The notes beneath the pieces were generated by a model. It did no database searches, was not told the DNA's origin, and saw only the letters and a list, made by a program, of their open reading frames with translations. The position numbers were made by a program, and so were the translations under genes. This document shows positions 35,786 through 47,127 of a stretch of DNA of 64,000 bases, piece by piece; the stretch's first letter is position 1; every line of letters begins with the position of its first letter. The DNA comes from Heterohyrax brucei (taxonomy: Eukaryota > Chordata > Mammalia > Hyracoidea > Procaviidae): assembly GCA_028571685.1 (NCBI GenBank), contig CM053143.1:8547501-8611500 (forward strand), given 5' to 3'.

Positions 35786-36759
35786 GATAAGATCACTACT
35801 ATAAAACTCATTTAATTTCCAGATATTTGCCACTTAAATTGTTGAAAATATATTTTTATGATGAATAGGTCATTAGTCTTCCAAAATTCTATGATAAAAT
35901 CTCCAGCATTGTTTCTGTCACCAAGGCTATTATTTTCTAAATATTGGCTACTTCTCCTCATTTCCAACTTTTGTATTCCAATCACCAGTGATTTTCAATG
36001 CATCTTGATAGTATATTTGATCAGACTGCATAAGTTGGTAAACATCTTCAGTTTTTTCACCTTTGGCATTAGTAGTCAATGTGTAAATTTTAATAATATT
36101 TGAAAGAAAGAAATAATCTTGCTTGTATGCATGATAGTATCACTGACAGTATCATATTTCAGGCTAGATGTTGAAATCTTCCATGCTCCTCTTCAATTTG
36201 TCTTAGTCAAGATGGCCCATACCAACTCATTTCAGCTCACTAATATCTAGGATCTTGATTTTCATGTGACCTATTTTTGATAACTTCTAGTTTTCCTAGA
36301 TTCATACTCAGTGCATTCCACAGTCTAATTATTAATAAATATTTCATCTGTTTCTTCTCATTTTGAACTGTGCAATATCAACAAAGGAAGATTCTAAAAG
36401 CTTTATTTTACCCACCTCACTGAGGCCAGTTCTACTCTAAGGAGGTAACACTTCATCAAATGTATTTTGAGTGACTTCCAACCTGAGTGGTTCATATTCC
36501 AGCAATAATCAGATAATATTCTGCTGCTGTTCATAAGGTTTTCACTAGCTGATTTTTTCAGAAGTGGATCACCAAGTCTTTCTTCCAAGTCTGTCTTAGT
36601 CTAGAAACACCATTAAAAATTCTCTACCATGGGTAATCCCATTGGAATTTGAAATACTGGTTGCATAGCTGTCAGCATGACAGCAACCTGAAAACCACTG
36701 CAGTAGGAGAAACTGATAGCCGAGTGGTGGATCTTTTACTTAGAGGATTACAACTGTCT

Positions 36760-37180
36760 CTTAATAGCTTTCACATTTCCGGTCTTTCCCTCCTATAGCC
36801 TCTTCTCAACACAGCATCAAGAATGGTTCTTTTAAAAAGTCATATCATCTTACTCTTCTTCTAAAACACCTTGGTTTATATTTCCCACACACTCAGAACA
36901 AATTTCAAAGTCCCTGTATTGGCCTTCAAGGGCCAACATGATATAGAACCTCATTTCTTAATATAGTTTCTCATCAGAACTCTAGCACTCTAGATTTCCT
37001 GCTGTATGCTCAGAGTTTCTGTATTTGCTGTTCCTGCTGCCTGGGACACTCTTTGCCTAGATATCACTTCTTTATTTCATTTAAATGAACTTATCAGAGA
37101 TACCTTTCTTGTCTATCCTGTCCAAAACTGCAACCATATCCTTGTCTCTCTTGCTTAAGTATTCTCTACAGCACTTATTC
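36760..37180 (+). repeat. L2-like ancient LINE fragment
   Basis: AAAAGTCATATCATCTTAC, GTATTGGCCTTCAAGGGCC, GTATTTGCTGTTCCTGC and CTGCCTGGGACACTCTTTG appear in the order and spacing of the L2 3' region. Confidence 0.65.
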
Positions 37181-37186
37181 ACACAC

Positions 37187-37857
37187 AACAACTGATTCCA
37201 CATCTTTATCATCATCCTTTTTGTCATCTTTCTTCTTATAGGAAACTACTGCAATATATTTAAATAGGTGTGACACGATCACTTTGGCAATTGTGTAACA
37301 AAATGTTGGAGATACTAACATAAATTTTGCTTGTTTAAAGTGTAGAATAAACTGAGAAGGCATGGAGTGTTTTATATTTCATTGTCTGACAAATCTTTAG
37401 CATCTAGAATTTTAAGTGTTTGAATCATTCATTGAATGATCTAGACTATCTAGTTACACTCTTCTGATGATCTCCGTGGTTTCACGGCTCTAGTTACCAT
37501 ACACAGTATAATTCCAAACTTGTTTAATAATTCTTGGAATATAAAATATATTTAGGACCATCTTTCTTATTTAAAAAAGAAGCCAAAGAAATAGAAATAA
37601 AAATGTTTAAATCATTGGTAATTACCATATGGGATCTACTCCTATGGCCAACAACTTCACTCAGTCTCTCATCATTTCTTGCCTGGATGATTAGAATAGC
37701 CTTTAGTTATTTTCTGAAACTTATGTTAGTATCTCCAACATTTTGTTACACAATTGCCAAAGTGATCATGTCACATCTATTTAAATACATTGCAGTAGTT
37801 TCCTATAAGAAGAAAGATGACAAAAAGGATGACAATAAAGTTGTGCAATCAGTTGTT
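37187..37857. repeat. 137-bp inverted repeat, 397-bp spacer
   Basis: 37187-37323 is the reverse complement of 37721-37857 with about 7 mismatches and no gaps (about 95% identity). Both arms translate to the same KKKDDKKDD-type peptide only because they are copies of each other. The right arm joins naturally to L2-like sequence at 37640-37720 (TTGCCTGGATGATTAGAATAG), so the left arm is probably the derived inverted copy. Confidence 0.93.
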
Positions 37858-38030
37858 TCAAAACTGGAATGAGCCTTATTCTTTCAATGACAAACAAATT
37901 TATTTTCCTGAATGAATTAAGCATATCAAGGAAATAGTCTGAAGAATACCTATATTATAGACGTAGAAAATAACATAAGTTCTTGACACGTATACCTTAG
38001 TTGAGTCAAAAGGTCTCTATTGTCGTTAAA

Positions 38031-38220
38031 AATTCACTATCATTAGGTCAATTGCAGCTTAGTGATTGTATAGGACAAAGGAGAACAGCTTTATAGGGTC
38101 TGCAAGACAGTAAATCTTTAAGGAAGTAGATTGCCACATCTTTTTCCATTGGTTGACAGGTTTGAACTGCTGACACTTGTTTAGCAGTTGAGCACTTTAG
38201 CCACTGTACCACCAGAGTTC
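38031..38220 (-). mobile_element. SINE (long form) with 16-bp TSD
   Basis: Minus-strand head AGGAACTCTGGTGGTACAG at 38222, with the middle block containing GTAGATTGCCACATC. CTCTATTGTCGTTAAA (38015-38030) and CTCTACTGTCATTAAA (38221-38236) match at 14 of 16. Confidence 0.87.
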
Positions 38221-38236
38221 CTCTACTGTCATTAAA

Positions 38237-38416
38237 CCAAACCAAACTAAACCAGACCAAACCCTTTGTCATTCAGTCAATTCTTCCTCATGGTGTCCTT
38301 ATAGTACACAGCGGAATTGCCCCACAGGGTTTCGAAGGAGCGAGTGGCGGATTTGAATTGCTGACCTTTTTTGGTGAGCAGCCAATCTCTTAATCACTGC
38401 ACCACCAGCACTCTGT
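38237..38416 (-). mobile_element. Second, adjacent SINE
   Basis: The A/C-rich tail complement (CCAAACCAAACTAAACC) at 38238-38254 leads into a full copy ending with the head complement CTGCACCACCAGCACTC. It has the same orientation as its neighbour and abuts the neighbour's TSD. Confidence 0.88.
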
Positions 38417-39370
38417 AACTTCATTAGAACATACAAAACTTTCATTCTTTCACCATAGTGAAGATAAAACCAGAATCCATTTGAAGGTTATGATTTATTT
38501 CTTTCATGCTTCATACTGTTCCTAGTTGTGGATCTCTAGTTATGATTTTGCCAGCATTTTCTTTATTAATAAAGTCATCCCAGAAACTCATTTAGGTGGA
38601 TTCTCTCTCTCTCTCTCTCTCTTTTTTTTAACGTTCAACTGTCTTTTAGCTGTGTGAATCATGGGTAAGTTTCCTTAAAAGAAACACAAAAGTAAAAGTA
38701 TTTTCCAAATCTTTCTTTACTTGAGTGACATTCTTCACTGGCCTGAGCTCCTTTGGATAATTGCTTCTCTAAACAAGACCTCAGCCAACCTTCAGAGCAG
38801 CTGTTTCTGGAGTAACAGAGATTGGCAAGTGAGGGAATAACTGTGGCTTTAACAGGCATGCATTTACTTTTCACCACAATCTCAATTACCTTCTCTAAAA
38901 GGGTTGCTTTTGATGACCAAATGCATCTTCTTTTCTCTTGGCTAAACAAAAGAAAATCCCTATTTTTTTAGACCATGCTAACAAAAAACAGTCATTGAAA
39001 AATTGGCACGAGTGAGCAGAGTTCCTAATAGGCTGGCTACTGTGACTTGGGATATTTTTCTGAGAAGCCCAGTAATGCCTGTTTTATGTTGGAATAGACT
39101 TCTTTTCCCTAGTGGTACTCCAGAAGTCTTGCTGTCTGTTTAAATTATAAATCCCTAGTCTTCTCATCACAGACTCGGGGCTATAACTGACTTCTGGCGA
39201 TTTACCATCAAACCTAAAACATTTAGCTGGTGAACTGTACCATTTGTTGAACATGTAAAAACTCTTTAACACTTGGGGCTGAAATTAAAATGTCATTTAG
39301 TAAATGAGTGTGTTAATAGCCAGAAGATCTCATAAGAGATATAACTAGTATCTTACTTAAAGCCCTAGAA
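38417..39370. other. No gene recognised; (CT)n run
   Basis: Holds a CT dinucleotide run at about 38603-38622. The minus-strand frame 38659-38949 (96 codons) has no recognisable family. Confidence 0.4.
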
Positions 39371-39374
39371 TTTT

Positions 39375-39530
39375 AGAGCTAGAAAGGAAGTAAGTTAGTG
39401 ACCATTTACTCTAGGCCTTAATTTAAAATGTGAAGAAACTGAGGCCAACAAGATGATGTATTTGGCTCGTGGTCACACCTTACTAAAATAGAATTTCAGT
39501 TTCTTGATTCCTACCCACTGCCTGTTTCAT
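39375..39530 (-). repeat. MIR-like SINE, antisense
   Basis: TGAAGAAACTGAGGCC, GGCTCGTGGTCACACC and then GATTCCTACCCACTGCC match the antisense MIR core. Confidence 0.65.
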
Positions 39531-40639
39531 AACCCATGATTTTCTTTGTACTGTAATCGACTTTTGTACAAGAGCAAACTGGAAGTCATACCAAAGAAAA
39601 ATCTCAGATGTTTACTCTCCTTCATTGACAGTTCTGTTTTCTTGCTTTAAAAAAAATATATATATATATATTGTGTTTTAAGTGACAGTTTACAAATCAA
39701 GTCAACTTGTTATATAAAAACTTACACACGCAGTGCTATGTAATTTTAACCGCTCTCCCAACACTGCAACAGCACACTCCCCATTTCTACCTTGTGTTTC
39801 CCACTTCCATTCAACCAGTCCTGTCCCCTTCTGTCCCATCTGCCTCTGGACAGAATCTGCCTTGTCAGTCTCATTTATTTACAGAAGCCAGGAAGCACGT
39901 TCTTTGCCGGTATCAATTTACGTCTTATAGTCCAGTTGAACCTTTGTCTGAAGAGCTGTCTTTGGGCATGGTTTCAGTTCTGGAGTAACAGAGATCGGGG
40001 TGGGGTCAAGAAGGACCAACAGAGGGTCTAGGGCCTTGTCTTCTGGGGACCTTGAAGTCTGTCAGACTGTCAAGTGTGGTCTTTTTAATCAAGTTTGAGT
40101 TTTCTGCCATATTTTTCTCATACTGTATAAAGGACTTCTTTGTTCCCTGTCAGTACAGCTAGTGGTGGTAGCCAGGCACTATCTAGTTCTTCTGGTCTCA
40201 TACTAATGTAATCTCTGGTTTATGGGGCCCTTTCTTGTCTCTTAGACTCTCACTTTCCTTAGATCTTTCATGTCGTTCATTCTCCCCTTCTCCAGCTCGG
40301 TTGGGACCAATACATGCTACTTGCTGCTTGCTGGCATTTAAGATCCAGACATCGTTCACCAAAGTGGGCCACAGAACATTTTCTCAATAAACATGGTTCT
40401 GCTAATTGATTCAAATGTCTCTGCTACTCTGTCCTTCAAAGTGTTGGGTAATATTCAGGAAACTTCTTAGCTTTTGATTTAGTCAAGATGTGCTGACTTC
40501 TGCTCTACTATGTGTTGTCTCTCCCTCTGCCTAACTTGATTCTTGTTTATTATCTAATTAAAGAATACCCCTCTTGCTCCCTTCCCAGGCTTAGAACCAT
40601 TAAAAATTGTTTTCTTCTGTGTTTAAACTTTTCTTGAGT

Positions 40640-43537
40640 CCTGATAGCAGTGATCTCATACAACACTTGTCATTTTGAGGCTGATTAATTTCACTCGGTA
40701 TAATGCCTTCCAGATTCCTCCATGTTATGAGGTGCTTCCCAGATTTATCATTGTTCTTTGTCGTTGTGTAGTATTTCATTGTGTGAATATACCATAGTTT
40801 GTTTAGCCATTTATCTGTTGATGGGCACAAAAGAGGATTTCCATCTTTTTGCTGTGGGGACAGTGCTGCGATGATCATTGGTGTGCATGTATCTATTTGT
40901 GTGGTAGCTCTTATTTGTCTAGATTATATTCCCGGAAGTGGAATTACTGGATTATATGATATTTCTAATTCTAGATTCTTAAGAAAACACCAAATCATTT
41001 TACAAACTGGTTATACCATTTTATATTCCCACCAGCAGTGTAGAAGTGTTCTAGTCTAGCCACAGTCTCTCCAATCTTCATGATTTTGTATTTTTTTGGA
41101 TTTATGCCAGCCTTATTGGGATAAGATGGTATCTCATGGTAGTTTTGATTTGGATTTCTCTAATGGCTAATGACCATGAGCATTTCCTCATGTGTCTGTT
41201 AGCTATCTGAATGTCTTCTTTGGTGTAATGCCAGTTTGTATACTTTGTCCATTTCTTAAACTGGCTTATTTGTCTTTTTCTTGTTGAGGTTTTGCAACAC
41301 CTTGTAGATTTTAAATACTAGATGCTGATCAGATTTCTCATATCCAAATATTTTTACCAGTCCGTACACTGTCTTTTTACTCTTTTGGTGAAGTCTTCAG
41401 ATGAGAGTAAGTGTGTGATTTCTAGGAGTTTCCAGTTTTCTATTTTGTTCTTCTGGTATTTGTACAGTGTTAGTAATGTTTTGTACTCTGTCTGTGCTGT
41501 GTATTAGGGCTCCTAGCCTTGTCCCTATTTTTCCTTCCACGATCCTTATTGTTTTAGATTTTATATTTAGGTCTTGCATCCATATTCAGTTAGTTTTTGT
41601 ACATGGTGTGAAGTATGGGTCTTGTTTCACATTTTTTCTTTTCTGCAGATAGATGTACAGCTATGTTAATACCATTGGTTGAAGAGAGTGTCTTTGCCAC
41701 AATTTACAGACTTGGAGCATATGTCAAATACTAGCATTTCTAGATAATTTTATGTCTATATTCTCAATTCTGTTCCATTGGTCTATGCATCTGTTTTTGC
41801 ACCAGTACTAGGCTGTTTTCACAACCTTGGCAGTATAATAAATTCTAAAGTCAGGCAGTGTGAGGCTTCCCACTTTGTTCTTATTCATCAGTAGTGTTTT
41901 CTTATCCAGGACTTCTCTTTCCATATAAAGTTGGTGATTTATTTCTTCATCTTATTAGAAAAATGCCATTGGGATTTGGATTGAGTCTGTCTTATATCTG
42001 TAGATTGCTTTGAGTAGGGTAGATCTTTTCACAATGTTGAGTCTTCTTATCCATGATCAAGATAAATTTTTCCACTAATATAGGTCTCTTTTTGTTTTCT
42101 ACAGTAATGTCTTGTAGTTTTGTTCATAAAGATCTTTTGTATTTCCGGTTAAATTTATTCTTAAGAATTTTATCATTGAGGATGAATGTAAATAGTATTG
42201 ATTTGCTGATTTCATCTTTAACATTCTTTGTGGGTGTAAAGGAACCCACCTGATTTTTGTATGTTTATCTTGTATCCTGGTCTTTTGACGAACTTTTCTA
42301 TTAGTTCCAGTAGTTTGTTTCTTTCTCTGTCTTTCCCTCTCTCTCCCTCCTTCACCCTTCCCTCCCTTCTTCCCTCTTTTCCTCCCTTTCTGTCTCACTT
42401 TCTTGCAGAATTGACTCAACAGCAATGTTTCTGTTTTTCTTTTTTCTTTGGTTTTCAATCTCTTGTTTTGGTTTTATTTAGTTGTTCTACTTCCGTATTG
42501 GTAGGTAGGGCATTCCTAGAAATTTGACCATTTTCTCTAAGTTTTTGAATTGGTTAGAATACAATTTTTCATAGCATTCTGTTAGGATTTTTTAAAATTT
42601 TGTTGGGTCTGTTTTGACATTGCCCATCTCATTTCTTATTCACGTTACTTGCTTCTTCTCCTGTTTTTCTTTTGTCAGTTTGGTTAATGGTTTATTGATA
42701 ATTTTGATCTTTTGAACACCCAACCTTTGGTCTTGTCAATCTTCTCAACCATTTTTGTATTCTCTAATTCATTTAGGTCTGCTTTTTATTTTTAGTATTT
42801 GCTTTCATCTGGTGTACAAGGGCTTGCTTTGCTGCTCTCTATTTGTTTCAGTGATTGAGTTAATGCTTTGATTTGGGCCCTTTCATCTTCTTGCAATAAT
42901 TTGATGGTTTGGATTTTGTTGAGATTTGCTTTATGTCCCAACACATGGCCTATTCTGGAAAATGCTCCATGTGCATTGGAGAAGGTGTACTTATCTGTTG
43001 ATGGATAAGAAGTTCTGTATATGTTGATGAGGTCTAGTTAATTGTGGCAATAAAATCTGTGTGTCTACTGAGCTTTTTTCTAGATGATCTGTCCACTACT
43101 TCAAGTGTCATGTTAAAGCCTCCCACTACTGTTGTGGAGTGATCTATCTCATTTTCCAATGTAATCAGTGTTTATTAAATGTATTTAGATGCTCTGATGT
43201 TGAGTGCACAAATAGTTAATAGTGTTAAGTCCTGCTTGTATATTGAAATTTTCAGAGATAAATAGTGGCTGTCTTTGTCCACAATGGTGGATTTTACATT
43301 AAAATTTACTTTATCTGAGATTAATATTGCCACATCTGCTCTTCTTTGTACATTGTTAGCTTGGTATATATTATTCCATCCTTTAATTTTCAATTTGTTC
43401 ATATCTCTAAGTCTAAGGTAAGTTTCTTGTAAGCGACATATAGAAGAATGGTGCCTCTTGATACAAGATGTCACTGGAGCATTCAAACCATTTACATTCA
43501 GCATAATTTTTGATAGGTATGTGTTTAGTGCTGACAT
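40640..43537 (-). pseudogene. L1 ORF2 lacking the RT catalytic core
   Basis: Starts MSALNTYLSKIMLNVNGLNAP at 43537, and the endonuclease N-terminus is open to 43175. The linker is recognisable at 42560-42800. Between about 42319 and 42440 the equivalent of 60250-60985 in the young L1 (about 735 bp with [11 protein letters not shown] and FADD) is absent, replaced by a pyrimidine tract and a SINE tail. The C-terminal domain is open at 40600-40878 (WLNKLWYIHTMKYY). Confidence 0.85.
42319..42440 (+). repeat. Pyrimidine tract plus SINE tail inside L1
   Basis: 42320-42412 is almost pure C/T on the + strand. It is followed by AGAATTGACTCAACAGCAAT and TTCTGTTTTT, which is the end of the SINE in + orientation. 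The SINE head and middle are absent. Confidence 0.8.
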
Positions 43538-43964
43538 TTTGATGTGTTCAGTTTTGTGTTTGTGTTTTCTATGTTGCCATTAATATTCTGTTCTGGGTCA
43601 TTCTTCTTTGTGTGCTGATTTTTCATCTTTTTCAGTGTTGGTTTTGTGTTAGTTGAGACTCCTGTATTACATTTCTTGTTTTCATGTGTTGCATTGTTAC
43701 TGTGCTTCATGGCTACACCTATGAATATTAATGAAGGTTAATATTCTGAATTTAAACACAATTTTAACTTTTACACATCTTATTAACTTTGTATCCTTCT
43801 TAATGGACTATAAGAACTCTAGCATATCCCACTTTTGATGTGATGTTATCTTAGTTTTCATGATGTGAGCACTGGTTCCCTTCTTTTAATGTTGTAGCTT
43901 TGAATGAATTTTGTGCCTTGCCTAACTGAGTAGGTTTGTGTATGTTGTGTCCTGTTTTGTCTCA

Positions 43965-44934
43965 TTAAATATACATTTAATGGTTTTGTTTTTCCAAGTA
44001 AAGAAAGTTTCTTTCAGTATTTCTTGTAGTTTGGGTTTGGCTTTTACCAAATCTCTAAGCTTCTGTTTATCTGCATATGTCTTAATTCCATCTTCATATT
44101 TGAAAGATGTTTTAGCAGGATATATGATTCTTGGTGGGAAGTTTTGCTCCTTCAGGGCTTTGAATGTGTCATCCCACTGCCTCCATGCCAACATCATTTT
44201 TGCCAGGAAGTCAGACAAAAACCTACAGGGCTTCCCTCTGAATGTTAGCTTTGGTTTGAGTATCACTTTTTAAGAGTTTCTGCTTTTTTTTTTTTTTTTC
44301 ATTTTATTAAGCTTGATTATAATATGTCTTGTTGTCTTTCTTTTGGGGTCTAGTTTTTGTTGTGTTTGATACACTTGGATATCTGTGTTCTCTTCTTTCA
44401 TAATTTCAGGGAAGTTTTCTGTCAGGAACTCATGAACAGTACTCTGTTTTCAGGTATCCCTCCCTGTTCAGGAACTCCAATTAGTAGTAGATTATTTCTC
44501 TTGATAGAGTCCCACACATTTCTTAATGCTTCTTCATTTTTCTTTTCTTTTTTCTGATTTCTTCTTATGAATGCTGGTGTCAGTAGCTCTGTCTTCATGG
44601 TCACTAAATTTAATTTCCAGTTGTTCATTTCCGCTCTTTTGGCTTTGAATTGAATTGTCTAATTCTAAAATTTTGTTATTGATCTTTCGGCTTTCACAAT
44701 GTTGATATTCCATCAGTTCAAATAGCTTGCTTAATTGTTCATTGTTTTTCCTACTGCATTTTGTTTAATCTCTAGGAGGGCTCTCTATATAGTTCTTTCA
44801 TACTTGACCTCTGATAGTTTCAGAAAGACTTCTTTATTTGGGAAGATTTTTGAGTCTTTATTTTGGGAATTTTCTGGAACCACAGTGGATTTTTTTTTTT
44901 AATGCCTGGCCATGGTTTGTTGCTTTTGGGACCT
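43965..44934 (-). pseudogene. L1 ORF1, decayed, start codon lost
   Basis: The codon matching the ATG at 15953 is AGG here (44932-44934). The frame then reads NHGQALKK, KIFPNKEVFLKLSEVKYE and meets a stop. The C-terminal domain is open at 43922-44266 (LTFRGKPCRFLSDFLAKMMLAWRQW is the shared motif region), and a central piece is open at 44422-44628. Confidence 0.8.
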
Positions 44935-45975
44935 CTAGAGGCTGCTTAGTTTCTCTGGTGTTGCCTCAACAGGAGATGAGGCATAGAGCTGAGAAGCAAG
45001 TTGGTCACCAGCCACCTCTGTATATTTCAGTGACTGGCCCCATTGGACTCTTTGGGGTGGCGGGCTCCTCCTCCTGGCTGGAAAAGACCCTGCCCTATTT
45101 ATAGCGCCAATGTGGGGCCATCAACCAGTTGTATGATGTGGCTCAGTAAAGGCTGGAAGAGATGGGGTTGGGCTGTACAGCAGTTATTTCTCCAGGCAGT
45201 GTTATTTTAAAAAGCTAAAAGATACCTGACAGCTTCCAAAACCAGTTAGGCTATCAGGTGTGGTAAGCCCCTCTTTCCAGCTGACAACAGAGAGACCTCT
45301 TTGGTAGTCCCCAAATGCTTTGATACAGACCAAAGCAAAGAGGGGCCACTGCACTGCTGTTACTGTTCCCCCCTCCCCCCCCCCGGTGCCACCTGCAAGG
45401 CAATACCACACTAAACACAGCCTCTCTGCTAAAAAAGTGCTCTGCAGTCTCCAGGGGCTGGGAATCAGCCCCTGCTGAGGCCTCCGGTTGGGCAACTGCA
45501 TCTCCCAGCTGAACAAGATAGCATCCCATGCAAGCTACCTCCAGGAAACAGCCGAATCTATGGTAGAACTCTGAAAAGGGAGGGTGGAAGGGTTGTGGTA
45601 CCTGAAGTCTACTGCTAGGCTTTCAAAATGTGGTTATTCCACACACTGTTTCTCCACTGCAGCACACACTGTTCACTTTAGCACTTCGGTTCAGCATAGC
45701 TGCTAGCTCATACCCATCCCCTAAAAAGAAAAAAGTTAAAATCACCAACATCTTCAAGTCCATGCAAGCTGGATTCTCAGCAAGAGCAGAATTTAGAGGA
45801 GAGAGGAAGTTTTCCACTTGGTAGCATGTAATCCAAACTGACAGTCCTATGCCATGTCCTAGTGCTCAATGAGTGTCCAGAAAGCTCTGTTCAATTATCA
45901 GTCAAAGCCTTAGTTGTCAGAAGGAATTAAGGAAATGTGTGTCTAGTCTACCACCTTAACTCCACCCTTCTCCGT

Positions 45976-47127
45976 CCTTCTCTTTTGAAGTGTTCTAAAT
46001 TTTAATCTTTTGTATTCTACCTCCAATAATTCTAGCAAGTTCTCTTCATTTGGAAAATTTTTTGATTCTTTGTTTTAGGAGTTTCTGATGCCACCACGAT
46101 CTGCTTCTTCAGGTAATATGATATTGCCTGTTGCCTCTGAGCCATCAGTAAGTTGTTGTGTTTATTTATTTCATGTTTGCTTACTATGTTCTAGCTTATT
46201 GTTTTATTTTAAAATGTCCAGATAGGCTTGTCTTGTGTGCTATTTTGGTTACTGGCACTGTTGAAGCTCTTACCTACTGCCATCAGATGATTAGGGCTGT
46301 TACTAGGCATGTTAGCCCAAGAGTCCATTTACTGTTCTTGTATGGGTTCACCTCAGGTATCCAGATAGTCAGTCACCAAATGTGTGGTGTAGGCTCTTGT
46401 CTACCGTCCTAGATGAGCAGGGGTGATTGATATAACCTCAGGTGTTTGACTGAGTGTGCTTTCAAATTGAGGGGGCTGACTGTTCTCTCCGAGTGTCTGT
46501 GACAAAGACGTGTCCCATTATACCTGAGCCTAGGCAAAAGAAGCATTTCTGCCTTCAGCTCCCAACTCAGGAGAACTGACAAACTGTTTTTCCCCGTCTA
46601 CCCACTGTTTGTTAATTTTTTCCCTCTCCAAGTCTAGGAGAATGGCTGAAGGAGTGTGTAAAGGGTTTTAATTCCATACTAGAGATAGGTCGATCTACGG
46701 AGCCCAGGGCAGTGCAGCACAGAGAAGGGATGGGGAGGCCCTGGGAATAAAAGAGAAAGTTTTATTTCGAAGCAAAGGTTAGATACAAACTACTTAGCTT
46801 TTTATGACTAAATGCTATTTTTCACTGTTTCTGGAGGTGTAAGTGGGCTTTCTGCTGCTTGGTCTCTCCCAGTGAAGACGACTTCCTCCTAATGTTACTT
46901 TTATGTTCACCATGGCTGGCTGTAGCTGATTCCCACTGGGTCAAGTCTCTTCAGTATTGGGTACTTCTGGACCTACTCTCCCTTCCCTATGACTCAGTCT
47001 GATTTCTCAGCTTTCCCTTTGATGATCAGGGCTTCTACAACATTGTATATAATTGATTCATTTGTTATTTTGGGTCTTTGTTGTTAGTGGGAATCACAGG
47101 AAGTGTCTGACTATTCTGCCATCTTGG
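45976..47127 (-). mobile_element. Second L1 head fragment: 5' UTR and ORF1 start
   Basis: The 5' end at about 47127 carries AGCCAAGATGGCAGAATAG read on the minus strand. The 5' UTR follows, and ORF1 begins near 46145 (QATGS, then ESKNFPNEENL). It breaks off at about ORF1 residue 60, where the next L1 starts. Its ORF1 start resembles the L1 at 27150, not the one at 15953. Confidence 0.75.

Larger units (their letters stand above)
34485..36735 (-). mobile_element. RTE-clade LINE, internally deleted
   Basis: The 3' end is at about 34485 (antisense of the RTE terminus with CATGGGATTACTGTGAGTTGG). The RT region follows to about 35738, with a tandem duplication. The endonuclease region is at 35850-36240 (antisense CCAAAATTCTATGATAAAAT..CATTGTTTCTGTCACCAAGG, shortened here), and the 5' region runs to about 36735. 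The N-terminal RT part is missing between the SINE stub at 35785 and the endonuclease part. The frame is broken by many stops. Confidence 0.85.
39650..45975 (-). mobile_element. L1 LINE, all parts present but RT core replaced
   Basis: Minus-strand order: 5' UTR (about 45975-44935, with CCCCCCTCCCCCCCCCC at 45367-45384), ORF1 (about 44934-43965), ORF2 (43537 to about 40640) and 3' UTR to about 39660, near an (AT)n run at 39655-39671. The 5' UTR and ORF1 belong to the same subfamily as the L1 head at 14905. The ORF2 RT core is missing. Confidence 0.85.

Noticed and set aside
37175..37872. Two frames encoding a shared KKKDDKKDD peptide, suggesting a small gene pair
   Set aside because: The similarity is explained by the 137-bp inverted repeat in L2-like DNA; the frames have no other support.
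39655..39671. A-tail of the L1 at 39650-45975
   Set aside because: The run is AT dinucleotide on a mixed background, not clear poly(T) as expected for a minus-strand L1, so the exact 3' end and TSD remain undefined.
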